From Acidovorax sp. sif1233 (GTDB lineage: Bacteria > Pseudomonadota > Gammaproteobacteria > Burkholderiales > Burkholderiaceae_C), in NCBI RefSeq assembly GCF_019218755.1, contig NZ_JAHUWZ010000004.1, forward strand, positions 372,001 to 436,000: a stretch of DNA of 64,000 bases, read 5' to 3'. This document shows, piece by piece, positions 18,404 to 26,666 of this stretch. How positions within the stretch are numbered: position 1 is the first letter of the stretch; each line of letters opens with the position of its first letter. The position numbers were made by a program, and so were the translations under genes. The notes below the pieces were generated by a model. The model saw only the letters and a program-made list of their open reading frames with translations. It did no database searches and was not told the DNA's origin.

Positions 18404-18430
18404 ATTCATATCGGTGATGTGAAACATCAC
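18404..18430 (+). promoter_or_regulatory. NahR/NagR-like operator with overlapping palindrome
   Basis: ATTCATATCGGTGAT (18404-18418) matches the outer halves ATTCA-N6-TGAT of the NahR consensus ATTCACGCTNNTGAT. It overlaps a perfect inverted repeat, GTGATGT-GAA-ACATCAC (18414-18430). It lies at about -72 to -58 relative to the start site predicted from the next feature, which is where LysR-type activators of salicylate operons bind. A NahR-like regulator is encoded at 26667. Confidence 0.65.
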
Positions 18431-18440
18431 GCGTGTTCCA

Positions 18441-18469
18441 TTGACTGATATAGCTTGGCGGCGAATGAT
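18441..18469 (+). promoter_or_regulatory. Promoter of the salicylate/gentisate operon
   Basis: TTGACT (18441-18446) is followed after exactly 17 bases by AATGAT (18464-18469): five and four matches to the sigma-70 boxes. Transcription would start near 18476, about 60 bases before the first gene. The weak -10 box fits an activator-dependent promoter. Confidence 0.6.
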
Positions 18470-18535
18470 CCGTCCCCAGGCGCTGTAATGCAGCCCGCAT
18501 CGGAACCACCGACCAGCACAACAAAGGAGACGCCC

Positions 18536-19798
18536 ATGCATGAATGCCCCGTCACCGTCTTTCCCCGGCAGATCCGCTGGGAGACGGACGGTACCAGCCG
18601 CATCCCGTTCCAGGCCTACACCGACGAAGACCTGTACCGCAAAGAACTCGACCGGCTGTTCTACAACGGCCACTGGTGCTACGTGGGCCTGGAAGCCGAG
18701 ATCCCCAACGCGGGCGATTTCAAGCGCACCGTCATCGGCGAACGCTCCGTGCTGCTGGTGCGTGACAAGGATGCTTCGATCCATGTGGTGGAAAACGTCT
18801 GCGCGCACCGCGGCATGGCGTTCTGCCGCGAGCGGCACGGCAACCGCGACAGCCTGACCTGCCCCTACCACCAGTGGAACTACACCTTGTCGGGCGACCT
18901 GCAGGGCGTGCCGTTCCGGCGCGGCGTCAAGCAGGATGGCAAGGTCAATGGCGGCATGCCGGCGGACTTCAATCCTGCCGAGCATGGCCTGACCAAGCTC
19001 AAGGTCGCCACGCGCGGTGGCGTCGTGTTCGCGTCATTCGACCATGGCGTGGAGCCGCTGGAGGACTTCCTGGGGCCCGCGATCCTGGGCTACTTCGACC
19101 GTCTGTTCGACGGCCGCAAGCTCACGATCCTGGGCTACAACCGCCAGCGGATTCCAGGCAACTGGAAGCTGATGCAGGAGAACATCAAGGACCCCTACCA
19201 CCCAGGCCTGCTGCACACCTGGTTCGTCACCTTCGGTCTCTGGCGCGCCGACAACAAGTCCCAGCTGCTGATGGACGCGCAGCATCGCCATGCGGCCATG
19301 GTGTCCACCCGCGGCGCGGCCGGCAAGGCGGCCGACGTGACCCAGGTGTCCAGCTTCAAGGCGGGCATGGAACTGAACGACCCGCGCTTTCTCGACATCG
19401 TGCACGAAGACTGGTGGGGTGCACCGACGGCCGTGATGATGACCGTGTTTCCGAGCGTCATCTTCCAGCAGCAGGTCAACAGCGTGTCCACACGCCACAT
19501 CCAGCCGGACGGCAAGGGCGCCTTCGATTTCGTCTGGACGCATTTCGGCTTCGAAGACGACAGCGAAGAGATGACGCAGCGTCGCCTGCGCCAGGCCAAC
19601 CTCTTCGGCCCGGCGGGCTTCGTGTCGGCCGACGATGGCGAAGTCATCGAGTGGTCGCAGGAAGGCTTCGAGACCAAGCCCGCGCACCGCACGCTGGCCG
19701 AACTCGGTGGCCGGGAGGTCGGCGACACGGACCACATGGTCACGGAGACGCTGATCCGCGGCATGTACGAATACTGGCGCAAGGTGATGGAGGCGTGA
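18536..19798 (+). CDS. nagG: Salicylate 5-hydroxylase, large (Rieske oxygenase alpha) subunit
   Basis: A 420-residue aromatic-ring-hydroxylating oxygenase alpha subunit, close to the known NagG length. The Rieske [2Fe-2S] ligands are C89, H91, C109 and H112 (NVCAHRG, CPYHQW). The mononuclear-iron segment NIKDPYHPGLLH supplies D219 as electron bridge and H222/H227 as ligands. With the small subunit it should hydroxylate salicylate to gentisate, as in Ralstonia U2. The substrate is inferred from the gentisate genes downstream; a substituted salicylate is possible. The ATG at 18536 is chosen because AAGGAGA lies seven bases upstream. First gene of the operon, two bases ahead of the beta-subunit gene. 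Confidence 0.88.
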   Translation: MHECPVTVFPRQIRWETDGTSRIPFQAYTDEDLYRKELDRLFYNGHWCYVGLEAEIPNAGDFKRTVIGERSVLLVRDKDASIHVVENVCAHRGMAFCRERHGNRDSLTCPYHQWNYTLSGDLQGVPFRRGVKQDGKVNGGMPADFNPAEHGLTKLKVATRGGVVFASFDHGVEPLEDFLGPAILGYFDRLFDGRKLTILGYNRQRIPGNWKLMQENIKDPYHPGLLHTWFVTFGLWRADNKSQLLMDAQHRHAAMVSTRGAAGKAADVTQVSSFKAGMELNDPRFLDIVHEDWWGAPTAVMMTVFPSVIFQQQVNSVSTRHIQPDGKGAFDFVWTHFGFEDDSEEMTQRRLRQANLFGPAGFVSADDGEVIEWSQEGFETKPAHRTLAELGGREVGDTDHMVTETLIRGMYEYWRKVMEA

Positions 19799-19800
19799 CC

Positions 19801-20274
19801 ATGGAGTTCCAGACCTACTACGAACTGACGCAACTCTATGCCCGTTACGCAAGTGCACTCGACGCCGCCGATTGGGATGCCTGGCCGGAGTTCTTCATCG
19901 ACGACTGCAGCTACAAGCTGCAGCCGCGCGAGAACCACGAACGCGGTTTTCCACTCGCCACGCTGGCTTTCGACAGCAAGGGCATGCTGAAGGACCGCGT
20001 CTATGGCATCCGCGAGACGCTGTTCCACGACCCCTACTACCAGCGCCACGTGGTGAGTGCGCCGCTCGTCCACCAGGTCGGTGCCGATGGCCGCATCCAC
20101 AGCGAGGCCAACTACGCGGTGCTGCGCACGCGCCTGTCCAAGGAGTCCACCGTTTTCAACGTGGGCCGTACGCTCGATGAGGTGGTGCGCACGCCCGAGG
20201 GCCTGAAGTTCGCTTCGCGCCTGGTCATCTACGACAGCGAGATGATCCCCAATTCGCTGATCTACCCCATCTGA
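19801..20274 (+). CDS. nagH: Salicylate 5-hydroxylase, small (beta) subunit
   Basis: A 157-residue protein of the ring-hydroxylating dioxygenase beta-subunit family (SnoaL-like cone fold): LYARYASALDAADWDAWPEF, RETLFHDPYYQRHVVS, and a C-terminal RLVIYDSEMIPNSLIYPI. It has no metal ligands and plays a structural role in the oxygenase hexamer. Its start is two bases after the stop of the alpha subunit, with GGAGG upstream inside that gene, so translation is probably coupled. Confidence 0.87.
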   Translation: MEFQTYYELTQLYARYASALDAADWDAWPEFFIDDCSYKLQPRENHERGFPLATLAFDSKGMLKDRVYGIRETLFHDPYYQRHVVSAPLVHQVGADGRIHSEANYAVLRTRLSKESTVFNVGRTLDEVVRTPEGLKFASRLVIYDSEMIPNSLIYPI

Positions 20275-20283
20275 GGAACTGCC

Positions 20284-20598
20284 ATGACCACGAACTGGAT
20301 TGACGCCGCCGCGCGGGACGACGTGCCGCAGGATGACGTGATGGGCCTGGCCGTTGCAGGACGGGACATCGCGCTGTATGGCGTGGACGGCGAAGTCTTC
20401 GCCACCGACAACGTCTGCACCCACGGCCATGCACGGCTGTGCGACGGCTTCCTGGACGGGCACGAGATCGAATGCCCGCTGCACCAGGGCAAGTTCGATG
20501 TGCGCTCCGGCCAGCCCACTTGCGCGCCGGTGACCGAGCCCCTGCGCAGCTACCCCGTCAAGATCGAGGGCGGCCGCGTCTGGCTGGCCTTCGACTGA
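20284..20598 (+). CDS. nagAb: Rieske-type ferredoxin of the salicylate hydroxylase
   Basis: A 104-residue soluble Rieske ferredoxin. The ligands are C45/H47 (VCTHGHARL) and C64/H67 (CPLHQGKFD), with the usual spacing. It would carry electrons from a reductase to the NagGH oxygenase. It starts nine bases after the beta-subunit gene. The symbol is by analogy with the naphthalene/salicylate system of Ralstonia U2. Confidence 0.87.
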   Translation: MTTNWIDAAARDDVPQDDVMGLAVAGRDIALYGVDGEVFATDNVCTHGHARLCDGFLDGHEIECPLHQGKFDVRSGQPTCAPVTEPLRSYPVKIEGGRVWLAFD

Positions 20599-20625
20599 GC
20601 GCCACCGCCCTCACAAGGAAAGCCC

Positions 20626-21903
20626 ATGACTGCCAAGCGACCAGAGGTTGCGGCCGCCGCATTGCCGGATGAAGGCGCGGCCGCCCGCCCGATCCATACC
20701 ATCGTGATCGTCGGCACCGGCCAGGCCGGTGGCTGGGCCGCGCAGACGCTGCGCAGCGAAGGCTTCACAGGCCGCATCGTGCTGATCGGTGACGAGGTCC
20801 ACCCGCCGCACGAGCGGCCACCGCTGTCCAAGGCGGTGTTGTCTGGCGCCGCACAGCCCGAGACGACGCGCCTGATGAAGCCCGAGGCCTTCGACGCCCT
20901 GGGTGCGCAATGGCGGCCCGGGGTGCAGGCGCGCCGCATTGACCGCGCCGCCAGGCAGGTGCTGCTGTCCGATGGCGAAGCGGTGCCCTACGACAAGCTC
21001 ATCCTGTGCACCGGAGGGCGGGCCCGCCGACTCGCGGTGCCCGGGGCCGACCAGGTGCCGCTGCACACGCTGCGCACCATCGAAGATGCGATGGCGCTGG
21101 CGCCCGCGCTTATGCCCGGCCGTCGCGTGGTGGTGGTGGGCGGCGGCTGGATCGGTCTGGAGGTGGCGGCCACGGCACGCCAGCGGGGCGCTGACGTCGT
21201 GGTCGTCGAGACGCAGGGCCGCCTGTGCGAACGCACCGTACCGGCCGCGATATCGGAGTACCTGCTGGCGCTGCATCACTCTCAGGGAACCCGCGTTGTG
21301 CTGGGCGCTGGAGTCCTAGGCTTTGCGCGCGCGGCGGATGGCCGCTCGGAAGTGCTGCTCGCTGATGGCAGCGTGCTCGCGGCCGACACCATCGTGCTGG
21401 GCATCGGCCTGGTGCCCAACGACGAACTGGCGCGCGAGGCGGGCCTGGCCTGCGAAGGCGGCGTGCTGGTCGATGCCCGGTGCCGCACGTCCGACCCCGA
21501 CATCCTGGCCGCTGGCGACGTGGCCGTGGCTCTCAACCCCTGGGCCGGGCGCAGGCTGCGGCTCGAGTCGTGGCAGAACGCGCAGGACCAGGGCATCGCT
21601 GCCGCGCGCTCGGCCCTGGGCCACGCGGTGGACTACCAGCCGCTGCCCTGGTTCTGGTCCGACCAGTACGGCATGAATCTGCAGATCTACGGCGTGCCAA
21701 CGCCCGCGCACCGTGTGGTGCAGCGCGGCGACCAGGCCAGCGGCGGCTTCGTGCTGTTCTACCTGGCCGGCGACGTGGTCCAGGCCGCCATCGGCCCCAA
21801 TGCGGCGCGCGACCTGCGCTTCGCGCGCCGGCTGATCGAGCAGCGCAGGCCGGTCAATGTTGAGCGCCTGGCGGACCTGGGCACGCCGATGTCCAAGCTG
21901 TGA
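20626..21903 (+). CDS. FAD-dependent ferredoxin reductase (BphA4-type)
   Basis: A 425-residue pyridine-nucleotide-disulfide-type flavoprotein. The FAD-binding motif VGTGQAGGWAAQTL is near residue 28, the NAD(P)H motif VVGGGWIGLEVAATA near 170, and the second FAD motif is TSDPDILAAGDVA. It lacks a redox-active Cys pair, as expected for oxygenase-coupled reductases such as BphA4 or CamA. It is 27 bases downstream of the ferredoxin gene and is its natural partner. The canonical NagG/H system uses a different reductase type, NagAa, and one of those is also present at 25583-26569. Confidence 0.87.
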   Translation: MTAKRPEVAAAALPDEGAAARPIHTIVIVGTGQAGGWAAQTLRSEGFTGRIVLIGDEVHPPHERPPLSKAVLSGAAQPETTRLMKPEAFDALGAQWRPGVQARRIDRAARQVLLSDGEAVPYDKLILCTGGRARRLAVPGADQVPLHTLRTIEDAMALAPALMPGRRVVVVGGGWIGLEVAATARQRGADVVVVETQGRLCERTVPAAISEYLLALHHSQGTRVVLGAGVLGFARAADGRSEVLLADGSVLAADTIVLGIGLVPNDELAREAGLACEGGVLVDARCRTSDPDILAAGDVAVALNPWAGRRLRLESWQNAQDQGIAAARSALGHAVDYQPLPWFWSDQYGMNLQIYGVPTPAHRVVQRGDQASGGFVLFYLAGDVVQAAIGPNAARDLRFARRLIEQRRPVNVERLADLGTPMSKL

Positions 21904-21975
21904 ACCAGGCGCCCGTTGCTTACTGCCCAAGGCCTGAACCCACCCCACCACCACTTTCAAAAAAGGGAAACCCCG

Positions 21976-22683
21976 ATGACCTCCACCACCTATCTCTGGA
22001 CTCCACCGCCGGTCTATGCGCTGCCGGTGCGTGGCCGAAGCGAGCGCCTGCCCATCCAGCGGCTGTTTTTTGTCGGCCGCAACTACCACGCGCATGCGGT
22101 CGAGATGGGGCGCCCGGTCGACAAGTCGGTCGAGGTGCCTTTCTACTTCACCAAGGCACCGTCCACACTGGTCGAGTCCGGTGCCACCGTGGCCTACCCG
22201 CCGGGCACCCAGGACTACCACCACGAAATGGAACTGGTGGTGGCCATCGGCGCGCCCGGCTTTCGCGTGCCCGAGGCCGAGGCTCCGCGCCTCATCTACG
22301 GCTATGCCTGCGGCCTGGACATGACGCGCCGCGACCTACAGCTGGTGGCGCGCGAGAAAGGCCGGCCCTGGGACCTGGGCAAGGACGTGGAGCAGTCCTC
22401 CGTGGTCTCGGAGATCGTGCCGATGCAGCAGGCCGTCCTGAGCCAGGGCGAGCTGGCGATGTCGGTCAACGGGAAGGTACGCCAGAAGTCCGACCTGTCC
22501 AAGCTGATCTGGAACATCCCCGAGCTGATCGCCGACCTGTCCAGGTTCTACCACCTGCTGCCCGGCGACCTGATCTTCACCGGCACGCCCGAAGGCGTGG
22601 GCCCGGTGCAGCCAGGTGACCGCATCGACGGCCAGATCGACGGCGTGGGCAGCATCGTGCTCCACGTCGGCCCTGCGGAGTGA
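21976..22683 (+). CDS. nagK: Fumarylpyruvate hydrolase (FAA hydrolase family)
   Basis: A 235-residue enzyme of the fumarylacetoacetase family. Typical elements are FFVGRNYHAHAVEMG, YFTKAPSTL, the metal-binding HHEMELVVAIG with D in YACGLDMTRRD, and DLIFTGTPEGVGPV. Within this operon the expected reaction is cleavage of fumarylpyruvate to fumarate and pyruvate, the last step of the gentisate pathway. The ATG at 21976 is preceded by AAGGGA; upstream in-frame sequence is not convincing. The gap to the reductase gene is 72 bases. Confidence 0.88.
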   Translation: MTSTTYLWTPPPVYALPVRGRSERLPIQRLFFVGRNYHAHAVEMGRPVDKSVEVPFYFTKAPSTLVESGATVAYPPGTQDYHHEMELVVAIGAPGFRVPEAEAPRLIYGYACGLDMTRRDLQLVAREKGRPWDLGKDVEQSSVVSEIVPMQQAVLSQGELAMSVNGKVRQKSDLSKLIWNIPELIADLSRFYHLLPGDLIFTGTPEGVGPVQPGDRIDGQIDGVGSIVLHVGPAE

Positions 22684-22714
22684 CACAACGATGAATCAAG
22701 GAGACAAACCCACC

Positions 22715-23839
22715 ATGACCACCGACCTGACGCCTTCCCCCGTGCGGCTGCATGCCGTGGCGGGGCGGGGCCAGCCCGACCCCACGCCCGCGCTGGAGGA
22801 GCTCTACCGAGGCTTCGAGCAGGAACTGCTGGTGCCGCTCTGGACCGAGATCGGCGACCTGATGCCCCGGCAACCCCAATCCAAGGCCGTGCCACACCTG
22901 TGGCGCTGGGACCGGCTGAAGGCACTGGCCGCGCAGGCCGGCGAGATCGTGCCCGTGGGCCGCGGTGGCGAGCGCCGCGCGATCGCGCTGGCCAACCCGG
23001 CGCTGGGCGGCCGTCCGTTCGCCACGCCCACGCTGTGGGCCGCCATCCAGTACCTGATGCCGGGTGAAGATGCTCCCGAGCACCGGCACACGCAGCACGC
23101 CTTCCGCTTCGTGGTGGAGGGCGAGGGCGTCTGGACGGTGGTCAATGGCGATGCGGTGCGCATGTCGCGCGGCGACTTCCTGCCGCAGGCAGGGTGGAAC
23201 TGGCACGCCCACCACAACGCCGCCACCGAGCCCATGGCCTGGATCGATGGCCTGGACATTCCGTTCTCGTACTACACCGAGAGCCAGTTCTTCGAGGTCG
23301 GGCGCGAGCGGATTTCGCCCGCCGAGCGCACCACGGCGGAGCGTTCGTACTCCGAAAGGCTCTGGGGCCACCCCGGCTTGCGCCCCGTCTCGATGCCGGG
23401 AGCGCAGCCCGCCACCCCGCTCCTGGCCTACCGCTGGGTGGACACCCACCGCGCGCTGGCCGATCAGCTCGCCCTGGAGGCCGAAGGCCAGGCCGGCACG
23501 CTGAGCCCGGGGCATGCGGCGGTGCGCTTTACCAACCCTGCCACCGGCGGCGACGTGCTGCCGACGATGCGCACCGAGATGCACCGCGTGCGCGCGGGCG
23601 GCGCGACGCGCGTCCATCGCGAGGTGGGCTCGTCCGTGTTCCAGGTGTTCGACGGCAGTGGCTCCGTGACCGTGGGAGAGCGCACCTGGCACATGGCGCG
23701 TGGCGACTTGTTCGTGGTGCCGTCGTGGCAGCCGTTCTCGGCCCAGGCATCCGCCTCGGGTGCGCTCGACCTTTTCCGTTTCAGCGACGCGCCGATTTTC
23801 GAGGCGCTGCACGCCCACCGCGCCCAGACCACCGGTTGA
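22715..23839 (+). CDS. nagI: Gentisate 1,2-dioxygenase
   Basis: A 374-residue bicupin. The first cupin carries the iron ligands in PEHRHTQHAFRFVVEGEG, and the second has HREVGSSVFQVFDGSGSV and GDLFVVPSW. Length and order match gentisate dioxygenases, which open the ring to maleylpyruvate using Fe(II) and O2. The ATG at 22715 follows AAGGAG by 11 bases; an in-frame ATG at 22691 lies before that site and is less likely. It sits 31 bases after the fumarylpyruvate hydrolase gene. Confidence 0.9.
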   Translation: MTTDLTPSPVRLHAVAGRGQPDPTPALEELYRGFEQELLVPLWTEIGDLMPRQPQSKAVPHLWRWDRLKALAAQAGEIVPVGRGGERRAIALANPALGGRPFATPTLWAAIQYLMPGEDAPEHRHTQHAFRFVVEGEGVWTVVNGDAVRMSRGDFLPQAGWNWHAHHNAATEPMAWIDGLDIPFSYYTESQFFEVGRERISPAERTTAERSYSERLWGHPGLRPVSMPGAQPATPLLAYRWVDTHRALADQLALEAEGQAGTLSPGHAAVRFTNPATGGDVLPTMRTEMHRVRAGGATRVHREVGSSVFQVFDGSGSVTVGERTWHMARGDLFVVPSWQPFSAQASASGALDLFRFSDAPIFEALHAHRAQTTG

Positions 23840-23936
23840 GCCGGAGGCCTCCGGCCCGCATGCCGCGCTTGCCCACCCCACCGATCAGCCACGAAACAAC
23901 AGGCCGATTCCGGCCCAATGACAAGGAGACATAGCC

Positions 23937-24938
23937 ATGACCACAGCCATCCGTACTTCCATTTCCCGCACGGCCGCTGCGCTTTGCGCCTGGGCCCTGC
24001 TGACCGCTGCGGGCTTGCCCGGCGCAGCGGCGCAGACATACCCCGCCAAGCCCGTGCGGTCCGTCGCGCCGTATTCCCCGGGCAGCGGCCCGGACGCGGT
24101 GATGCGCATCCTCAGCGAGAGGTTGTCGCGCCACTGGGGCCAGCAACTGGTCATCGACAACAAGCCGGGCGCCAACGGTTTCATCGCCATTAGCGACGCC
24201 AAACGCGCAGCGCCTGACGGCTACACCGTGCTGCAGGTGGACAACACGCACATGGCCTTGCAGCCGCATGTGTTCAAGCAACTGCCCTACGACCCGCTGA
24301 AGGACTTCGAGCCGGTGGCACCGGTGTACTTCACCAACTTCTTCGTGGTGGTGGCGGCCAATTCGCCGTGGAAAGACGTGGGAGACCTGATCAAGGCAGC
24401 CAAGGCGGCACCCGGCGAGATCACCTATGGATCATGGGGCATCGGCAGCGTGGCCCACGTGGGTGCGGCGATGCTCGAAGCCGCGACCGATACGAAGATG
24501 ATGCACGTGCCCTACAAGGACATGGGGAACGTCTACACCTCCGTCGCCACCGGTGACATCAAGTGGGCGTTCGGCACGGCGGCGACGGCCGGACCGATGT
24601 ACCAGGCCAAGAAGGTGAAGTTCCTGGCGCTCGCCGCACCCAAGCGTCTGGCGGGCTTCACCGATATCCCGACCGTCGGCGAGGCGGGCGGGCCGGCGGG
24701 GTTCGAGGTGAAGACCTGGGTGGGTTTGTTCGCTCCTGTCGGCACACCGAAGGCGGCGATCGAGAAGATCAATGCCGATGTGGGCAAGGTGCTCGCGACC
24801 GCCGAGGTCAGGGAACGCCTGGCGACGTTCGGATTCGAGCCCTACATTGGCCCGCCGAGCGAGCTGATCCGCGCCATCGAACGCGATTCGCGCACGTTCG
24901 GTGATGTCGTCAAGCGCGCCAAGATCGCTCTGGACTGA
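23937..24938 (+). CDS. Periplasmic Bug-type binding protein (tripartite tricarboxylate transporter family)
   Basis: A 333-residue exported protein. The signal peptide is cut after GAAA or AAAQ. The mature start TYPAKPVRSVAPYSPGSGPD and later VIDNKPGANGFIA are signatures of Bug (TctC-like) solute receptors, which are greatly expanded in Burkholderiales. AAGGAG precedes the ATG. No TctA or TctB membrane partner is nearby, as is common for orphan Bug proteins. Its place between the dioxygenase and isomerase genes suggests capture of salicylate, gentisate or a related acid, but the ligand is not known. Confidence 0.9.
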   Translation: MTTAIRTSISRTAAALCAWALLTAAGLPGAAAQTYPAKPVRSVAPYSPGSGPDAVMRILSERLSRHWGQQLVIDNKPGANGFIAISDAKRAAPDGYTVLQVDNTHMALQPHVFKQLPYDPLKDFEPVAPVYFTNFFVVVAANSPWKDVGDLIKAAKAAPGEITYGSWGIGSVAHVGAAMLEAATDTKMMHVPYKDMGNVYTSVATGDIKWAFGTAATAGPMYQAKKVKFLALAAPKRLAGFTDIPTVGEAGGPAGFEVKTWVGLFAPVGTPKAAIEKINADVGKVLATAEVRERLATFGFEPYIGPPSELIRAIERDSRTFGDVVKRAKIALD

Positions 24939-24940
24939 CC

Positions 24941-25579
24941 ATGAAGCTCTACACCTTCTTCCGCAGTGGAACGTCCCACCGCCTGCGCATCGCGCTGAAC
25001 CTGAAAGGCCTTTCGTACGAGCAGGTCGCGGTCGATCTGCGGCGCGAGGAGCATCTGGCGCAGGCCTTCAAGGCGATCAATCCACAGCAGTTCGTGCCGG
25101 TCCTGGAGACGGACGACCGCCTGATGACCCAGTCGCCGGCGATCATCGAATGGCTCGAAGAGCGCCATCCGAGTCCGCCGCTGCTCCCCACCGATGCCGC
25201 AGAGCGTGCCCAGGTGCGCGCACTCGCGGCCATCGTGGGCTGCGATATCCACCCGGTCAACAACCGGCGCATCCTGGAAGCCTTGCGCCACCGTTTTGGC
25301 GCGGACGAGGCAGCCGTGAACGACTGGTGCGGCACCTGGATCGGCGCGGGCTTCGACGCCATCGAAACACTGCTCGCGAGCGACCGGCGGCGTGGCGACT
25401 TCTGCTTTGGCAAGCACCCTACGCTGGCCGATGTCTACCTGGTGCCGCAGGTGGAGAGCGCGCGCCGCTTCAAGGTCGACCTGGCGCGCTGGCCGCGGGT
25501 GCAGGCGGTGGACCTGGCCTGCGGGCAACTGGACGCATTCCGGCAAGCCGCGCCCAGTGCGCAGCCCGATGCGGGCTGA
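24941..25579 (+). CDS. nagL: Maleylpyruvate isomerase (zeta-class glutathione transferase)
   Basis: A 212-residue GST-fold protein of the maleylacetoacetate/maleylpyruvate isomerase type. The N-terminal motif is FFRSGTSHRLRIALNLKG (the family has SSxCSxRVR; here Thr replaces the Cys and His the following Ser/Tyr). QFVPVLETDD and TQSPAIIEWLEE form the glutathione site. It would convert maleylpyruvate to fumarylpyruvate with glutathione as cofactor, between the dioxygenase and hydrolase steps. The start is two bases after the Bug gene's stop. Confidence 0.86.
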   Translation: MKLYTFFRSGTSHRLRIALNLKGLSYEQVAVDLRREEHLAQAFKAINPQQFVPVLETDDRLMTQSPAIIEWLEERHPSPPLLPTDAAERAQVRALAAIVGCDIHPVNNRRILEALRHRFGADEAAVNDWCGTWIGAGFDAIETLLASDRRRGDFCFGKHPTLADVYLVPQVESARRFKVDLARWPRVQAVDLACGQLDAFRQAAPSAQPDAG

Positions 25580-25582
25580 ACC

Positions 25583-26569
25583 TCAGTCGCCCTGCATGTA
25601 AAAGGCCTCGGCATGGATGTGGGCCGGCTCCATGCCCTTGCCCAGCGCCACCAGCGTGGTCGTCTCCACCATCGGCGGTGAGCCGCACAGATACGCATGC
25701 CAGCCGCGCAGGCTGGCGTGGTCCTGTTCGATGGCCTGGGTCACCAGCCCGCGCCGCTGCGCCGCAGGGTCCGCGCCCGAGGCCATCACCACATGCAGCT
25801 GCAGCGCAGGGTGTGCGTGGCGCAGCTGGTCCAGCCAGGTGAGGCCGTACAGCTCGCGTGGCGAGCGCACTCCGAAGTACAAGTGAATGGGGTTGCGCAT
25901 GCCGGCGGCCACGGCGCCACGCACCACCGAAAGCACCGGTGCCAGCCCCGTGCTCCCCGCCACGCACAGTATCGGCCCGGTGTGCTGCTGGCGCAGATAG
26001 GCTGCACCCAACGGCCCGCTGACCTTGACGGCATCCCCTGCCTTCAGTTGATCCGCGATGTAGCCGCTGACCCGGCCCCTGGGCATCAGCTGCACGTGGA
26101 ACTCCAGCAGCTCTTCGCCCGGCAAGCTCGCCATGGAATAAGGACGCACGTGGGCCGGCGTGAAAGCGATCTGCGCGTACTGGCCCGGTGAGAATGCGAT
26201 CGGCTTGCTAACCTTGAGCAGCAGGCGCCGGATGTCGACCGCCAACGGCTCGATGGCCGCGACAGTGGCCTTGGCCACACGCGCCCGGTGCACCACGGCC
26301 TCCTCGGGCGCCGGCACTTCGATCGTGCAGGCCTCGGTCACATAGGTCTGGCAGGCCAGCACGGCACCGTCCATGCCGTCCAGCGGGCGCTGCTGCTCAC
26401 GCCCCCCATCGAACACCTCGCCATCGAGCACCCGGCAGCGGCAGATACCGCAGCGGCCGGAGAGGCAGGAGTAGGACATCGGAACCTGCGCCGCGCGCAG
26501 GGCGTCGAGCAGATTCACGCCCGGTGCGGCACGGATCACGCGGTTAAGCGGCTGAACAAGAATGTCCAT
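25583..26569 (-). CDS. nagAa: Ferredoxin-NAD(P)+ reductase with plant-type [2Fe-2S] domain, NagAa-like
   Basis: A 328-residue two-domain reductase. An N-terminal plant-type ferredoxin domain carries SCLSGRCGICRC (three ligands) and the fourth Cys in LACQTYV. A ferredoxin-reductase module follows, with RPYSMAS for FAD and CVAGSTGLAPVLSVV plus AYLCGSPPMVE for NAD(P)H. Length and domain order match NagAa of the Ralstonia U2 salicylate/naphthalene system. It is convergent with the catabolic operon, three bases from the isomerase gene, and divergent from the LysR gene. It gives the cluster a second possible electron donor for the NagGH oxygenase. Confidence 0.86.
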   Translation of the reverse strand: MDILVQPLNRVIRAAPGVNLLDALRAAQVPMSYSCLSGRCGICRCRVLDGEVFDGGREQQRPLDGMDGAVLACQTYVTEACTIEVPAPEEAVVHRARVAKATVAAIEPLAVDIRRLLLKVSKPIAFSPGQYAQIAFTPAHVRPYSMASLPGEELLEFHVQLMPRGRVSGYIADQLKAGDAVKVSGPLGAAYLRQQHTGPILCVAGSTGLAPVLSVVRGAVAAGMRNPIHLYFGVRSPRELYGLTWLDQLRHAHPALQLHVVMASGADPAAQRRGLVTQAIEQDHASLRGWHAYLCGSPPMVETTTLVALGKGMEPAHIHAEAFYMQGD

Positions 26570-26589
26570 GGCGGGCGGGCTGCGAGATC

Positions 26590-26607
26590 ATTCATGCGAT
26601 TGTGCAT
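26590..26607 (+). promoter_or_regulatory. Candidate LysR-type operator in the divergent nagAa-like / nagR-like region
   Basis: ATTCATGCGATTGTG (26590-26604) matches 9 of 13 fixed positions of the NahR consensus, including ATTCA and the GC core. ATGC (26594-26597) and GCAT (26604-26607) form a small dyad. The 97-base region is the only space for control of both divergent genes. The match is weaker than the box ahead of the main operon. Confidence 0.4.
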
Positions 26608-26666
26608 AAGAATCATCGGCTGCAATACCATTGCCGCTTCATATCACCCGCACTGATGGAGTGGCG

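Noticed and set aside
18536-20274. Oxygenase as anthranilate or terephthalate dioxygenase
   Set aside because: The linked gentisate dioxygenase, maleylpyruvate isomerase, fumarylpyruvate hydrolase and NahR-like regulator fit salicylate 5-hydroxylase much better.
26612-26626. Second NahR-like box on the minus strand ahead of the NagAa-like gene
   Set aside because: It matches 9 of 13 positions, but the implied transcription start would fall inside the coding region.
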